64,000 nucleotides of DNA from Dyadobacter luteus (GCF_003383615.1 NZ_QNUL01000016.1:1-64000); one strand, 5' to 3'; numbered from the stretch's first letter, positions 8,501 through 18,573 are shown. Numbers and translations: made by a program. The notes: generated from the sequence alone by a model not told the origin.

Positions 8501-10657
8501 TTATCTTACAACAATCTGCTTGGTTAAAGAGGTATTCTCACCAGTCACCCTCAGGATGTATTTTCCTGATGCGAGATTGGATACATCCAGCTCTAACCGG
8601 CTGTTCAGAATGACTGGCGGGGTAATCCGGATAACTCTTCCGAAAATGTCATAAAGCGTTACAGATGCGTTTCTTATATCATCACGTGATTCGACGTATA
8701 CATATGCCCCCTGACTTGGATTAGGATAAACCACAATCTCATTGGAATCATTGGTTTTGAATTCACGTGCTGAAGTATCCGAAACACAAGTAAGTGCATT
8801 ACTACCGATAGTGTAAACCACCTGCGTACGCGCCGAATAAATACCTGATTTAAGGATTTTGATCACAGGAGCTAGCGTATCTTTCTCACTTCCCGGTATA
8901 CGCCACAGATATTTCTCATTCAAGCCTGTCTCAGGAATGCTTGCAGTTACGCTGAAAGGACCACCAGACTCAATGATTGGCTTGCTCACTTCCGGACGGA
9001 TAATAAGTGAAGCGGCATCAGAATTATCGGATACACATCCAAAAATATTTTGCGCTCTTACCTGATAGTCGCCTGTCTCGCCTACTGCAATAGTATTGCC
9101 TGTACCCAGCACTGCCTGGTTGCCCGTTTTGAACCAGGAGTACACAACATTGTCTGCAGCAACTGAGAAATCAAATGTGGAGTCGGCACAAGCCTGTTGT
9201 GTTCCCTGCTGTGTAATAAGCGGTTTAGCCGGTTTGGCATCTTTCTCCAGAACAACTGCAGAAACGATAACTGTATTACCAAGACTGTTTTTTACAACGG
9301 CACTGTAGGTACCCGCCTTTGTAACAGTAATGGAACTCGTTGTAGCGCCTGTACTCCATTTGTACGAGCTGTAGGTAGTAGGCAAAGATATGGTAACACC
9401 ATTATTGCCAGTAGTACAAATCGCTGATAAGGCTGGCACTTCTTCTGATACTATCGGTGGCACCTGGGAAAAGAAGCTGGCATTCAGACTTTCATTCCAT
9501 GCATTTGCCAATAATGTCAATGCCTTGACACCGACAAAGTGTGTTCTGTCTCCTTTTATGGTTTCATCACCATTTCTTTCCGGATCCAGGGCATCTGTCT
9601 GTGGGCCACCCCACGTTGGATTAAAACTCTGGTCAATCACGGCATTTTGTGCAGCAATGATTGCAGGGTAAGTTTTAGGAGGATTTATTTCATCCGCAGA
9701 AATTCTACTCGTTCTGGCAATTACCCAAGTAATCCGCTTACCAGTATCAGCTCCAAGCTGGTTCATTAATAACTGAAGATTGTCACGATAAGTAGCAGAA
9801 GGCGTACCATATATTCCATCCGTTTCTCCCTGCATCCAAAGTATGGCTCTCACCCCATATTGACTGGCATAATTGCGGGCAGATATCCGCAGGTTAGCGT
9901 ATGGCATCTGAGGCGGCATTTTATATCCATACTTTGTGGTTGTCGGCAACCCTTGTGCGCTTAAAGACCAGTCCATTACCGAAGTTCCCTCCCAGGCATT
10001 ATTGATAAATACCACAGGCATATTGAGCTTGCTTACCAAAAGATCACCCAAAATTCCCCAGCACCAGGCAGTTTGGCCACGTGGAGCAATAAAATTGGTA
10101 TTTGCTGTAATCTTTGAAAAAACTGGTGCAGGAGGATCATCCAGTTTATCTATATCGTCATTGATGTAGTTCGAAATATACTGCACCCGTTCATCTACCG
10201 CGGAGGGACCAGGAAACTTTTTCAGCCCTTGCGCATTGGATTGACCTGCAATAAGAAAAACCTCACCCACACCCAAACGCTGTAATACAGCTCTTCCAAC
10301 GATTTGCCCACCCAGTGTACCACGTACTTCAAGTGTATACCAACCGGCATATATTTTGAGTTTTCCCTGAAAAACTCCACCCTTAGGGGCTGATTGAATT
10401 TCTGTCCAGGGAACGTCGATCCCCTGACCAGCAACCGCAGGCACTACCCGCGCTTCAATCTTATCTACAGGCACAGAGAACGTTCCTGAAATGGTCACGT
10501 CACGCTGGCCACTTACATCTCTCTGATAAACCGCATTCGTAATCGGGGAAGTGATTGTGATGGCCGGTGGAAGAGTTTGTGAAAATACTGTTGACTGTAA
10601 AATACAGAGCAATAGTAAAGTTTTGACCAAAACACTGGTAGTAAATTTGCTATGCAT
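8501..10657 (-). CDS. Secreted SGNH/sialate O-acetylesterase-like protein with T9SS sorting domain
   Basis: A 718-residue exported protein. A signal peptide (residues 1-27, ending VFSQ) is followed by a beta-rich region, then an SGNH-type esterase domain with GQSNAQG (Ser140), the WMQGETDG block and a DRTH motif (DxxH), as in the sialate O-acetylesterase/acetylxylan esterase group. About residues 400-640 are Ig-like repeats with the WSTGATTSSITV pattern. The last about 75 residues (VVYPNPSQG...GKYILRVTGE...KQIVV) form a type A T9SS sorting domain, so the protein is predicted to go to the cell surface or medium. Its neighbour at 10825-14028 is a paralogue. The true substrate is unknown. Confidence 0.85.
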   Translation of the reverse strand: MHSKFTTSVLVKTLLLLCILQSTVFSQTLPPAITITSPITNAVYQRDVSGQRDVTISGTFSVPVDKIEARVVPAVAGQGIDVPWTEIQSAPKGGVFQGKLKIYAGWYTLEVRGTLGGQIVGRAVLQRLGVGEVFLIAGQSNAQGLKKFPGPSAVDERVQYISNYINDDIDKLDDPPAPVFSKITANTNFIAPRGQTAWCWGILGDLLVSKLNMPVVFINNAWEGTSVMDWSLSAQGLPTTTKYGYKMPPQMPYANLRISARNYASQYGVRAILWMQGETDGIYGTPSATYRDNLQLLMNQLGADTGKRITWVIARTSRISADEINPPKTYPAIIAAQNAVIDQSFNPTWGGPQTDALDPERNGDETIKGDRTHFVGVKALTLLANAWNESLNASFFSQVPPIVSEEVPALSAICTTGNNGVTISLPTTYSSYKWSTGATTSSITVTKAGTYSAVVKNSLGNTVIVSAVVLEKDAKPAKPLITQQGTQQACADSTFDFSVAADNVVYSWFKTGNQAVLGTGNTIAVGETGDYQVRAQNIFGCVSDNSDAASLIIRPEVSKPIIESGGPFSVTASIPETGLNEKYLWRIPGSEKDTLAPVIKILKSGIYSARTQVVYTIGSNALTCVSDTSAREFKTNDSNEIVVYPNPSQGAYVYVESRDDIRNASVTLYDIFGRVIRITPPVILNSRLELDVSNLASGKYILRVTGENTSLTKQIVVR

Positions 10658-10752
10658 TTTGTTTAGTAATACAGGTATAGTCTCTCATAGTCAGAAAGAA
10701 AATGTGATCAGATTTGGATTTGCCAGACCGTTCATGTCCAGCAAATCAACGA

Positions 10753-10760
10753 CAAATTTA
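10753..10760 (-). promoter_or_regulatory. -7 box TAAATTTG upstream of the 718-residue esterase gene
   Basis: Minus-strand TAAATTTG, exact to TAnnTTTG, about 95 bases upstream of the ATG at 10657 and between the two paralogous esterase genes. No clear TTTG at -33. It would allow the downstream copy to be transcribed on its own. Confidence 0.4.
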
Positions 10761-10824
10761 AAACAATTATTTCGCCAATAATATAACTATTCCGTTTTTT
10801 TGACTACCCGTCAAATTCAGATAG

Positions 10825-13800
10825 CTACCTTACAACAACAATTTTCTGCGTTCCTGTAAAAGAACCGGCTACAACCCTGATAATATACACCCCTGACCTC
10901 AGATCTGAGATATCAAAAAATTGTCTGGAGTCGAACCTTGCAACGCGATAGGTTTTATGAATAATGCCTCGGCTGTCAATCACTTGCACCTCTGCATTCA
11001 CCAGATCTTGCACGGTTTCAAGAGCTATTTTTCCGTCTGTTAGCGGATTCGGGTATACAATCAATCCGTTACCCAACTCTTCCGGCACAAAGACAAACGG
11101 CTCAGAATAGTCGGAATAGCAGGTAAGCGTAGGGCTGTACACGATTGTATTGTTCACAGAATACGTTCCAGCAACGGTTGCTTTCAAAGTGGCACTGTTT
11201 TCACTCAACACAGTCTGATTCAATCTCCAGACGTGATCGCCATCATTCAGGTTGTTTTCTGCCAGTAAGGTAAATACACCCACTTTCCTGATCACAGGCG
11301 AAGTTGGTGTCGGTTTCACATCCACAGCTACTTCAGGCGAATAGGGAGAGAAACATCCCTGTGCATCTCTTACCCTGGCCGAATAAGCCCCCGAAGCAGT
11401 CACATGAATAGAATCTTTTTCCTGCCCGCTGTTCCAGATAAAATTACTTCCACGGGAAGCCTGCAAGGCAACAAAGTCTCCGTCACAAATCATTGTAGCA
11501 CCAAGAGCGACTACCGAAGGAGCCGGAGGCAGCGCCAGCGTACTTGTTCTGATTTCGTTACTGCGGTCCGAATAACATTGAAACTGATTGATGGTCTGAA
11601 CACTGAAAGTCCCTGCTCTTGTAACCCTGATATTTTGACCATTAGAACCATCACTCCATAAGAAACCAGTTGCGATGGTAGATTGCAGCGTAACACTCAA
11701 ATCTGCACAGAAAGTAGTAGGGCCATTGGCTGTAATCACCGGAGTGTCCGGCAAAGGATTGACAGTGACACGTACTGCAGGAGAAGCCGGAGAAACACAT
11801 CCGTTCTGATCTCTGGCTGAGATCGTGTAATCACCGGATGAGCGTACATCTATTTCCTGAGAACCGCCCCCGTTACTCCACACATACTGATAAGCTGCAC
11901 TACTTCTGAGCGTGGTATAATCCCTTTCACAGAATGTCAAGGGCCTTAGCGTGGTAATGGACGGAGTCGCCGGCAAAGGATGAACTGTGACAGTAACAGG
12001 ATCCGACATAGACTCACATCCGTTTGAATCTCTCTGTAGCAGGCTGAATGTACCCGACTGGGTTGAAGTAATTGCTTTGCTGGTCGCAGCATTACTCCAG
12101 ATATTTCCGTTGTCGTAATCCGATGTCAACACGATATTTCCACCTTCACAGAAATTTGCAGGTCCGTTCAACGAAATAGACGGCTTACCAGGCAAAGGAT
12201 TTACACGTACATTGACCGGCTCTGAAGCTGGAGAATAGCAACCAAAGTTATCAACCGCCTGCACTCTGAACTCACCCGAATTCCGGACATCGATAGCACC
12301 GGAAGTTTCACCATTGGACCAGCGATTATTCACTGTAGAGTTGGATCTGAGGCTTACTACACCACCATCGCAAAATGTGGTAGCACTGGCTGCTGTAATC
12401 GTAGGTTTTTCAGGTAGTGGAGACGTAAGAATTGTAATATTTACCCTGGATGAAGATGACTCACATCCATAAACATTTCTTGTTGTTACAAAGTATTCAC
12501 CGCCCTGCGTAACTGTAAGCTGACTGTTCGTTGATCCATTGTTCCAGCGTATGTTTTCAGAAGTATTGGATATCAATGTGGCGGTATTGCCCAGACAAAC
12601 AGGATTACTTCCCTGTAAAGTAACCTGAGGCTGCGCAGGAATGATTGATTCGTGAATTCTGATTTCCGGAGAGAATCTCAAATTTCCGTTTCCGTCTCTG
12701 GCAGTTACTCTGTAAGTACCGTTCCCTACCTGAATACTCGCTGAGTTTCCTCCATTACTCCAGTTAATGGAGGCAAAACCGTCTGTATTCACTGCCAGAT
12801 TCACATTACCTCCTGCACAACTGGCAGTAATTTGTAAAGGTTGCACGCCGGAATAGGGTTCTGACCTGTTAAAGAAATCATCATTCAACTGATTATTCCA
12901 TGCCTCTGCCAATGAAGTAAGCCCTTCATGATGAAAATGGATACGCGCAAAATCCGTTCTTGGAATCTGAATAACATCAGTATTAGGCCCCGTAAACATA
13001 TTGGGTAAAGTACTGATCACCTTTTGCTGTGCATTCGTAATTCTCGACGCTGTTTCTCCGTTATAAGAAGTGAGAGAGACCATCCACGATACATTTTTTC
13101 CCGACTCGCTTCTGTTTGTATTGATAACAGTCTGTAAATCGTTGACATAAGAATCCATCGAAGTTTCCCATTGATTATCACCCTCTCCCTGAAGCCACAA
13201 TACCCCTCTGATACCTGTGATAGGCACATAGTATTGCATGACCGATCTCATATTACCATAAGGTGCTCCCGAAGGCGCATAGAACTCTGTAGGCGAATAG
13301 GGAGAATAGGCCGTTCCGTTAATACTTTCCCTCCAACTACGCACAATCGTTCCTGACCATGCCACGTTGTAAAACAAAATAGGCACCTGCAAGCGGTTAG
13401 CCAATAGGTCGCCAAGTTTCCCCCAACTCCAGGCACCCTCTCCTCTCGGAGACACTTGCGTATCAGACTCCAGGTGTGTGAATGAAGGGTAAGGCAAATC
13501 AAATGATCCCTTTCCTGTTGTACTGAAGTCAATGCAGTTTACACGGTCATCGTTTGCTCTCTGTACGCCGTAATCAAAGTTATCATTTTCATTTCTGTTA
13601 TTAATAAATCCCTGTGCATTGGATTGTCCGGCGATGAGAAAAACCTCACCTATACCAATTGGTGATATGGTCTGGATCCCGACTTGCTGGTCCCCCAGCA
13701 TTCCTCTTACCTGAAGCTCATACCAACCACCAGACGAATTAATACTACCTGAATAGAAACCGCCCTGAGGATTTGAATGGATAGTCCTCCAATCCACGTT

Positions 13801-14028
13801 ACCGCCACCATTAATGGCTGTAAGTTTTGCCTCTATTCTATCTACATTTTTGGTATAACTACCGGAAATGTAGATGATTGCCGAATTATTTTTATCTCGC
13901 TGAAAAATCGCTCTAGATGAAGGGTAGTCAATATTGACCTGAGCTTCAACATAAGTGAATGCAAAAAAAGATAGTAAACAGACTATAAACGTAGTACAAT
14001 ACCTCATCGAAACCGGATAGTTTTTCAT
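10825..14028 (-). CDS. Secreted SGNH esterase-like protein with about eight Ig-like repeats and T9SS sorting domain
   Basis: A 1067-residue paralogue of the gene just downstream. After a signal peptide (ending VEAQ, residue 30) come the same beta-rich module and SGNH domain: GQSNAQG (Ser136), LWLQGEGDN and ARIHFHHEG, where the usual Asp of DxxH is Ala. From about residue 395 to 975 there are about eight repeats of roughly 73 residues with the pattern P.P.I...G...FC.G..V.L.S......WSNG..S..I.V..SG.Y.V...D..GC.S. The last one is degenerate. A T9SS sorting domain (VYPNPLTDGKI...GVYIIRVVAG...QKIVV) closes the protein. Start codon could also be the ATG seven codons later. Confidence 0.85.
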   Translation of the reverse strand: MKNYPVSMRYCTTFIVCLLSFFAFTYVEAQVNIDYPSSRAIFQRDKNNSAIIYISGSYTKNVDRIEAKLTAINGGGNVDWRTIHSNPQGGFYSGSINSSGGWYELQVRGMLGDQQVGIQTISPIGIGEVFLIAGQSNAQGFINNRNENDNFDYGVQRANDDRVNCIDFSTTGKGSFDLPYPSFTHLESDTQVSPRGEGAWSWGKLGDLLANRLQVPILFYNVAWSGTIVRSWRESINGTAYSPYSPTEFYAPSGAPYGNMRSVMQYYVPITGIRGVLWLQGEGDNQWETSMDSYVNDLQTVINTNRSESGKNVSWMVSLTSYNGETASRITNAQQKVISTLPNMFTGPNTDVIQIPRTDFARIHFHHEGLTSLAEAWNNQLNDDFFNRSEPYSGVQPLQITASCAGGNVNLAVNTDGFASINWSNGGNSASIQVGNGTYRVTARDGNGNLRFSPEIRIHESIIPAQPQVTLQGSNPVCLGNTATLISNTSENIRWNNGSTNSQLTVTQGGEYFVTTRNVYGCESSSSRVNITILTSPLPEKPTITAASATTFCDGGVVSLRSNSTVNNRWSNGETSGAIDVRNSGEFRVQAVDNFGCYSPASEPVNVRVNPLPGKPSISLNGPANFCEGGNIVLTSDYDNGNIWSNAATSKAITSTQSGTFSLLQRDSNGCESMSDPVTVTVHPLPATPSITTLRPLTFCERDYTTLRSSAAYQYVWSNGGGSQEIDVRSSGDYTISARDQNGCVSPASPAVRVTVNPLPDTPVITANGPTTFCADLSVTLQSTIATGFLWSDGSNGQNIRVTRAGTFSVQTINQFQCYSDRSNEIRTSTLALPPAPSVVALGATMICDGDFVALQASRGSNFIWNSGQEKDSIHVTASGAYSARVRDAQGCFSPYSPEVAVDVKPTPTSPVIRKVGVFTLLAENNLNDGDHVWRLNQTVLSENSATLKATVAGTYSVNNTIVYSPTLTCYSDYSEPFVFVPEELGNGLIVYPNPLTDGKIALETVQDLVNAEVQVIDSRGIIHKTYRVARFDSRQFFDISDLRSGVYIIRVVAGSFTGTQKIVVVR

Positions 14029-14092
14029 TCCAAAGTAACTCTATCGACACATTATACGCATCAAAAGGTTGCCTCTATCAACAAAAAAATTA

Positions 14093-15097
14093 TTAAGCGG
14101 AAAGCGGATTATTAATCGCATTCCAAATCCTGTCTTTCAATTGCTCTATACCTTCCTGAGTTACAGAGGAAATAAACAGATGAGGAATTCCGGCGGGAAT
14201 TGTTTTTGCCAAATCATTTCTTTCTTCTTCTGAAAGAATATCAGTTTTGGAAATCGCCAGTATACGATTCTTATCTAAAAGGGAGGGATTGTAAATGGTA
14301 AGTTCATTCAGGAGCGTCTCATACTCCGCATTAACATCTTCACTGGTAGCGGGTACCAGGAATAACAAAATGGAATTTCTTTCAATATGTCTCAGGAAAC
14401 GAAGCCCGAGACCTTTCCCCTGACTGGCTCCTTCGATAATACCAGGGATATCCGCCATCACAAAGGACTTGTAATCGCGGTAGGCCACCACACCCAGATT
14501 GGGCACGAGTGTTGTAAAAGGATAGTCCGCTATTTCGGGCTTTGCTGCTGACACGGCCGCAAGCAAGGTAGATTTCCCTGCATTGGGGAAACCTACCAAA
14601 CCTACATCTGCCAATACTTTAAGTTCCAGTATGACCCATGACTCCAGGCCAGCCTCTCCGCGCTGTGCGTGCTGTGGCGTTTGGTTCGTCGCAGATTTGA
14701 AATGATCATTTCCCAAACCTCCTCTTCCACCTTTCAGCAATATAATTTCCTGGCCGTCTTCTGTGATTTCAAAAAGTTGCTCTCCGGTTTCAGCATCTCT
14801 TGCTACGGTACCCAGGGGAACCTCCAGCGTAATATCCTTTCCTATCGCTCCTGTTCTTCTTCCACCTTCTCCGCCCTTGCCATCAAATGCCTTGATGTGT
14901 TTGGTATATTTCAGGTGTAAAAGTGTCCAGAGCTGAGAGCTGCCTTTCAAAATAACGTGGCCGCCTCTTCCTCCATCACCACCATCAGGACCTCCTTTTT
15001 CAACGTGTTTTTCTCGGCGAAAATGAAGCGACCCCGCTCCACCCGAACCGGATTTCACATTGATTTTTACGTAATCGATAAAGTTAGAAGATGCCAT
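14093..15097 (-). CDS. obg: GTPase Obg
   Basis: Ribosome-associated GTPase of 334 residues, needed for 50S subunit maturation. The glycine-rich Obg fold fills residues 1-158 (GGDGGRGG, GGEGGRRTG, GGRGGLGN), followed by the G domain: GFPNAGKST 169-177, DYPFTTL 191-197 (switch), DIPG 216-219, SKTD near 278. There is no extra C-terminal OCT domain, as in the shorter bacterial forms. It starts 44 bases after adk stops, so the two are probably one transcript. Confidence 0.97.
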   Translation of the reverse strand: MASSNFIDYVKINVKSGSGGAGSLHFRREKHVEKGGPDGGDGGRGGHVILKGSSQLWTLLHLKYTKHIKAFDGKGGEGGRRTGAIGKDITLEVPLGTVARDAETGEQLFEITEDGQEIILLKGGRGGLGNDHFKSATNQTPQHAQRGEAGLESWVILELKVLADVGLVGFPNAGKSTLLAAVSAAKPEIADYPFTTLVPNLGVVAYRDYKSFVMADIPGIIEGASQGKGLGLRFLRHIERNSILLFLVPATSEDVNAEYETLLNELTIYNPSLLDKNRILAISKTDILSEEERNDLAKTIPAGIPHLFISSVTQEGIEQLKDRIWNAINNPLSA

Positions 15098-15141
15098 GGC
15101 TATGGTGTTGATGAATTCGGACTCAAAAAGCTAAGCTGCAG

Positions 15142-15714
15142 TTATACCGCCGCAATTGCTTTATTTATTTCTTCAAATATGGTTTCAATCTCTCCGATAC
15201 CATTTATAGGTACGAATTTTTCCTGCTGCTGATAGTAATCCGCTACAGGTTTGGTTTTGCTGTTATATTCCTGAATACGCTTGCTGATAAGCTCTTCATT
15301 CTGATCATCAGGACGTCCTGATGTCTTCCCGCGGTTCAGCAATCGCGCTAGTAACTCATCGTCTTCAACGACCAAAGCCACCATTACCGAGATATTCTCG
15401 TTATGGCTGGCCAAAAGCGTATCCAATGCTTCAGCTTGCTTCACAGTGCGGGGAAATCCGTCAAAAATAAACCCGGCAGCATCTCTGTGTGCGCTTAGTT
15501 TATGATCAATCATTCCAATCACTACTTCATCAGGCACAAGTAATCCCTGATCCATTAGTGTCTTTGCTTTCAGTCCCAACTCTGATCCGGCCTGAATCTC
15601 AGAACGTAAAAGATCTCCGGTCGAGAGGTGAATCAAATTGTACTTTGCAATGATTTTTTCACTTTGAGTGCCCTTTCCAGCACCAGGAGGGCCAAACAGT
15701 ATAAGATTCAGCAT
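15142..15714 (-). CDS. adk: Adenylate kinase
   Basis: Converts ATP and AMP to two ADP. The 190-residue protein has the P-loop GPPGAGKGTQ at residues 8-17, the AMP-binding STGDLLR, and FDGFPRTVKQA in the middle. The LID is the short type (RGKTSGRPDD, about residues 128-137) without a zinc-binding cysteine set. First gene of an adk-obg pair, with a TAAATTTG box at 15760-15767. Confidence 0.97.
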   Translation of the reverse strand: MLNLILFGPPGAGKGTQSEKIIAKYNLIHLSTGDLLRSEIQAGSELGLKAKTLMDQGLLVPDEVVIGMIDHKLSAHRDAAGFIFDGFPRTVKQAEALDTLLASHNENISVMVALVVEDDELLARLLNRGKTSGRPDDQNEELISKRIQEYNSKTKPVADYYQQQEKFVPINGIGEIETIFEEINKAIAAV

Positions 15715-15759
15715 AGTCGCTTATTTAATTGGATGTCGCGGACGATTGGTGTTTTTCCG

Positions 15760-15767
15760 CAAATTTA
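15760..15767 (-). promoter_or_regulatory. -7 box TAAATTTG for adk-obg
   Basis: Exact TAnnTTTG on the minus strand, giving a predicted leader of about 42 bases before the adk ATG. A TTTG -33 box is not obvious. Confidence 0.45.
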
Positions 15768-16120
15768 CGATTCTTAACAGATGTCTGTCTAATTAATTGG
15801 ATTATTTTCAATAAAAGATGATAAATGTTATAACAACTAAATCAAAATATACGCCTCGGTTACCAAATAGACATTAGAAAACACTTTTATTTTTTTATAC
15901 CTATTAGAGACCAATAAGAACAAGATTAAGAAATAAATAAAAATTTATACAATAGCAGTTACATTTCACTTTCCGGTGTATTTTGCACAGAATCATATTC
16001 CCTCCAATTGCTGCCAGTGTATAAACAAATTGTATGGGTTCAGTAGTCTTACTCGTTATGAGGGTAGACATTGTATGAAACACATTCATTGTTTTGAGCT
16101 GCACACTTAAATAATTAATA
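15768..16120. other. Intergenic region between adk and a divergent membrane-protein gene
   Basis: AT-rich DNA of about 350 bases separating two divergent genes. Beyond the adk -7 box it shows short poly-T and poly-A runs but no RNA gene, strong hairpin or repeat that I can identify. A 76-codon minus-strand ORF at 15904-16134 has no family features and overlaps the start of the next gene, so it is not called. Confidence 0.5.
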
Positions 16121-17617
16121 GTGGTTACTAACAAAAAATTGACAGTACTCGCCGCTTGTATCAGCGGACTAATTTGCCTCGTTTTATTACTGATTAAAGT
16201 CTACATATCAATAAGTTATTTGCCGGATATATCAGGAAGTGAAACAAGCGCGATACTTCCGATTCAGCGCCTTTCCGACGGTCTGCCTATCTATACAGAT
16301 CCTGAAGAACCCACTTTCCTGATGACTCAGTATACACCCATTTATTTTGTTATCGGGTCATTTTTTGTCAATCTGCTGGGTTTTGAAGGGCACGAAGTTC
16401 ACAAAATTTTTCTGCTAAGCAGGCTTATCTCCATTACATTCACCCTGCTTGCCTGTGCAGTTGTTTGGTACGTGCTATACAAGAGAACAAATAAGAATGT
16501 GCTGTTATCCAGCCTGGCTACGTTCTTTATCTATCAGGTACTTGCATTCTGGTTTCTCACGAGCTCACGACCTGATAGCCTCTTGGTTTTAAGTTTTTCT
16601 CTTTTTGTCTGCTCTGCTTTCAAAGCGCTTGATCAGAAAAACGATAAAAGTCTCTGGTGGATCGCCGCCATTTTCTTTGCAGTAACCTCATTTTTTATCA
16701 AACAAAGCGGGGCTATTCATGCTATAAGTTTAGGCTTGTTCCTGATCTATACGAAGCAATGGAAGATTTTTTTAAAGGTCCTTGGTTTCGGGATACTGTT
16801 TTTTACCGCTTATCTTTTTGTATTACCCACATCCTCAATGGACGTCTTCTTTACCAATATCATTGGTGGAGTTGCAAATTCCGTGAGCTGGGGCTGGTTC
16901 TACGACTGGACACTGGAAAAGCTTCTTTTGCAATTTGCACCCCTACTGGCTATCAACTTCGCAATAGCAGGCATCTCGCTTACCCGCCGCGACAATCTTT
17001 ATTATCAGTTTTTGGCCATTTGTAGTATTCTTTTATTCATTCTTTCAAGTTCAGCAGCATTCAAAGTAGGTGCGGGAGTGGGTTATTTTCAGACTTACCT
17101 GGTTGCATCGGTGATTCTCATCACGATGTTTATTCATGAGAAGAAGGATGAATTCCAGCTCAAAAACATCCTTAACATTTCTGTCGTAAACACTTACCTC
17201 GTACTTGTGGCAGTCCACTGTATCCTATTCGTTTATGACAGATATACAAAATCGAATCTTAACTTCTTTACAGCTCAGTATATCGAACAACGTGATATTG
17301 CCCGCTTTTTGAGTGAAGAGAAAAATTTGAAAGACAGTGAATACGTTTACATATGCCAGCCGGATAATTTCAATGGCTATTATCTTAACCACTTCCTTTA
17401 CAAGAATTCGCTCGTTCCATTTCCTGACATTGTCTATCTGGCCGATAAAAACAAGACATTCGATTTTAAAGAACTAAACAAACTGGTCGCTACAAATCGG
17501 ATCAAGTACGTAGTTTCGGAAAAACATAAGGAGCCCGTGACTATTCTGGGCCAGCCATTCACAAAGCTGAATAAGATTTACTCCACTGAGCGTCTTGACG
17601 TTTACCAGGGATATTAA
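16121..17617 (+). CDS. Multi-pass membrane protein, GT-C glycosyltransferase-like
   Basis: A 498-residue integral membrane protein with about ten helices in residues 10-370 and a soluble C-terminal domain of about 120 residues. The first external loop has acidic residues (SGSETSAIL...YTDPEEP) followed by QYTPIYF, the arrangement of lipid-linked-sugar GT-C glycosyltransferases (GT39/ArnT-like, dolichyl-mannosyl transferase relatives). The donor and acceptor cannot be told from the sequence. The start is GTG; the reading frame has a TAA nine bases upstream and no nearby ATG. It stands alone, converging on the gene at 17677 through a shared terminator. Confidence 0.7.
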   Translation: MVTNKKLTVLAACISGLICLVLLLIKVYISISYLPDISGSETSAILPIQRLSDGLPIYTDPEEPTFLMTQYTPIYFVIGSFFVNLLGFEGHEVHKIFLLSRLISITFTLLACAVVWYVLYKRTNKNVLLSSLATFFIYQVLAFWFLTSSRPDSLLVLSFSLFVCSAFKALDQKNDKSLWWIAAIFFAVTSFFIKQSGAIHAISLGLFLIYTKQWKIFLKVLGFGILFFTAYLFVLPTSSMDVFFTNIIGGVANSVSWGWFYDWTLEKLLLQFAPLLAINFAIAGISLTRRDNLYYQFLAICSILLFILSSSAAFKVGAGVGYFQTYLVASVILITMFIHEKKDEFQLKNILNISVVNTYLVLVAVHCILFVYDRYTKSNLNFFTAQYIEQRDIARFLSEEKNLKDSEYVYICQPDNFNGYYLNHFLYKNSLVPFPDIVYLADKNKTFDFKELNKLVATNRIKYVVSEKHKEPVTILGQPFTKLNKIYSTERLDVYQGY

Positions 17618-17621
17618 AATG

Positions 17622-17658
17622 AAAAGACCTTTGCCATACATTCCGGCAAAGGTCTTTT
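17622..17658. terminator. Bidirectional terminator
   Basis: A 14-base perfect stem (AAAAGACCTTTGCC with its complement) and a nine-base loop between two convergent genes. Both flanks carry the A and T tracts needed for intrinsic termination in either direction. Confidence 0.9.
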
Positions 17659-17676
17659 TATTTCAGTCAATGACAA

Positions 17677-18471
17677 TTACGGAATCACAACCCTTTTGAC
17701 AGCCCCGTCTTCATTCTGCACGACCGTTACGAATACGGTTCCTTTTGTGTTTTTCTTCAGATCAATTTGTCCTACGAAATTGCCGCTGAAATCTTTTATG
17801 TCCTTTTTACCAACTTCTTTTCCTTTCACGTCGGTAACCACAATGCTCAGATCACCTTTCTGAGGAACCTGAAATCGCAGATTCAATACGCCGTTGTCAG
17901 GATTATTGGAGTATACATTCAGGTCACGAACAGTAGCGGCTTTCACCGACTCCCTGCCCCACATGTCTCCCATTCTTTCTCCAAAATTTTCCATATCACG
18001 GATCATTACCCGCGCTTTCGGCTTAAAATCTCTTTCGAAATTGCGCATGTGATTACGGAATTTTTCAGTCTCAAAATTAAAATCTTTTGAAAAATCGTCC
18101 TTCCAGTTAAACACCAGCGGTTCGCTTTCGTCACGATGATCAATGATTACGTTACGGCGTTTCCTGGTCATGATTTGTTGGTCACCCTCACCGTCGTCGA
18201 CTGTGACGGAAACAACCTTAGACCCTTTGCCGGATTTAGCATCCAGAGAATCCAGCACTTTGTCAACAAAATCCTTCCGCTCTTTCTCGCTCATAGGATC
18301 AAGTTTGTATTCTTTTTCAACATCCTTACCCTTTTCCTGATCAGACACCCTGACTTTAACAGTCGTTTTTTTATCCTTTTCTTTATTCTGAGCAAATGTC
18401 TGAGCTGTAATCAGACAAGCTGAAGCAATGAGACAAGGTACTAATACCTTCTTCGAAAAAATGTTTTTCAT
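17677..18471 (-). CDS. Exported protein with T9SS-like C-terminal domain
   Basis: A 264-residue protein not recognised as a named family. It has a signal peptide (residues 1-27, ending TFAQ), a charged Lys/Asp/Glu-rich middle (residues 30-165) and a C-terminal module with NLRFQVPQKGDLSIVVTDVKG and VFVTVVQNEDGAVKRVVI, which resembles a T9SS sorting or related beta-sandwich domain. The asparagine-rich VYSNNPDNG takes the place of the usual YPNP. It is divergent from the histidine kinase at 18655, and the two may share a regulatory region. Function unknown. Confidence 0.65.
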   Translation of the reverse strand: MKNIFSKKVLVPCLIASACLITAQTFAQNKEKDKKTTVKVRVSDQEKGKDVEKEYKLDPMSEKERKDFVDKVLDSLDAKSGKGSKVVSVTVDDGEGDQQIMTRKRRNVIIDHRDESEPLVFNWKDDFSKDFNFETEKFRNHMRNFERDFKPKARVMIRDMENFGERMGDMWGRESVKAATVRDLNVYSNNPDNGVLNLRFQVPQKGDLSIVVTDVKGKEVGKKDIKDFSGNFVGQIDLKKNTKGTVFVTVVQNEDGAVKRVVIP

Positions 18472-18501
18472 GGCATTTATGTTATGTGAATGAATCAGTT
18501 A

Positions 18502-18509
18502 CAAAATTA
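18502..18509 (-). promoter_or_regulatory. -7 box TAATTTTG for the exported protein gene
   Basis: Exact TAnnTTTG on the minus strand, about 31 bases upstream of the ATG at 18471. No clear -33 box. Confidence 0.4.
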
Positions 18510-18573
18510 TCGACTGTATTTTCATGTCCCTGTTAAATTTTGTTAAAAACAATTTCAGGCGAATGAGAAAGGT

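Noticed and set aside
15904..16134. A 76-codon minus-strand ORF upstream of the GT-C-like gene
   Set aside because: Overlaps the start of the next gene, lacks any recognisable features and looks like AT-rich background.
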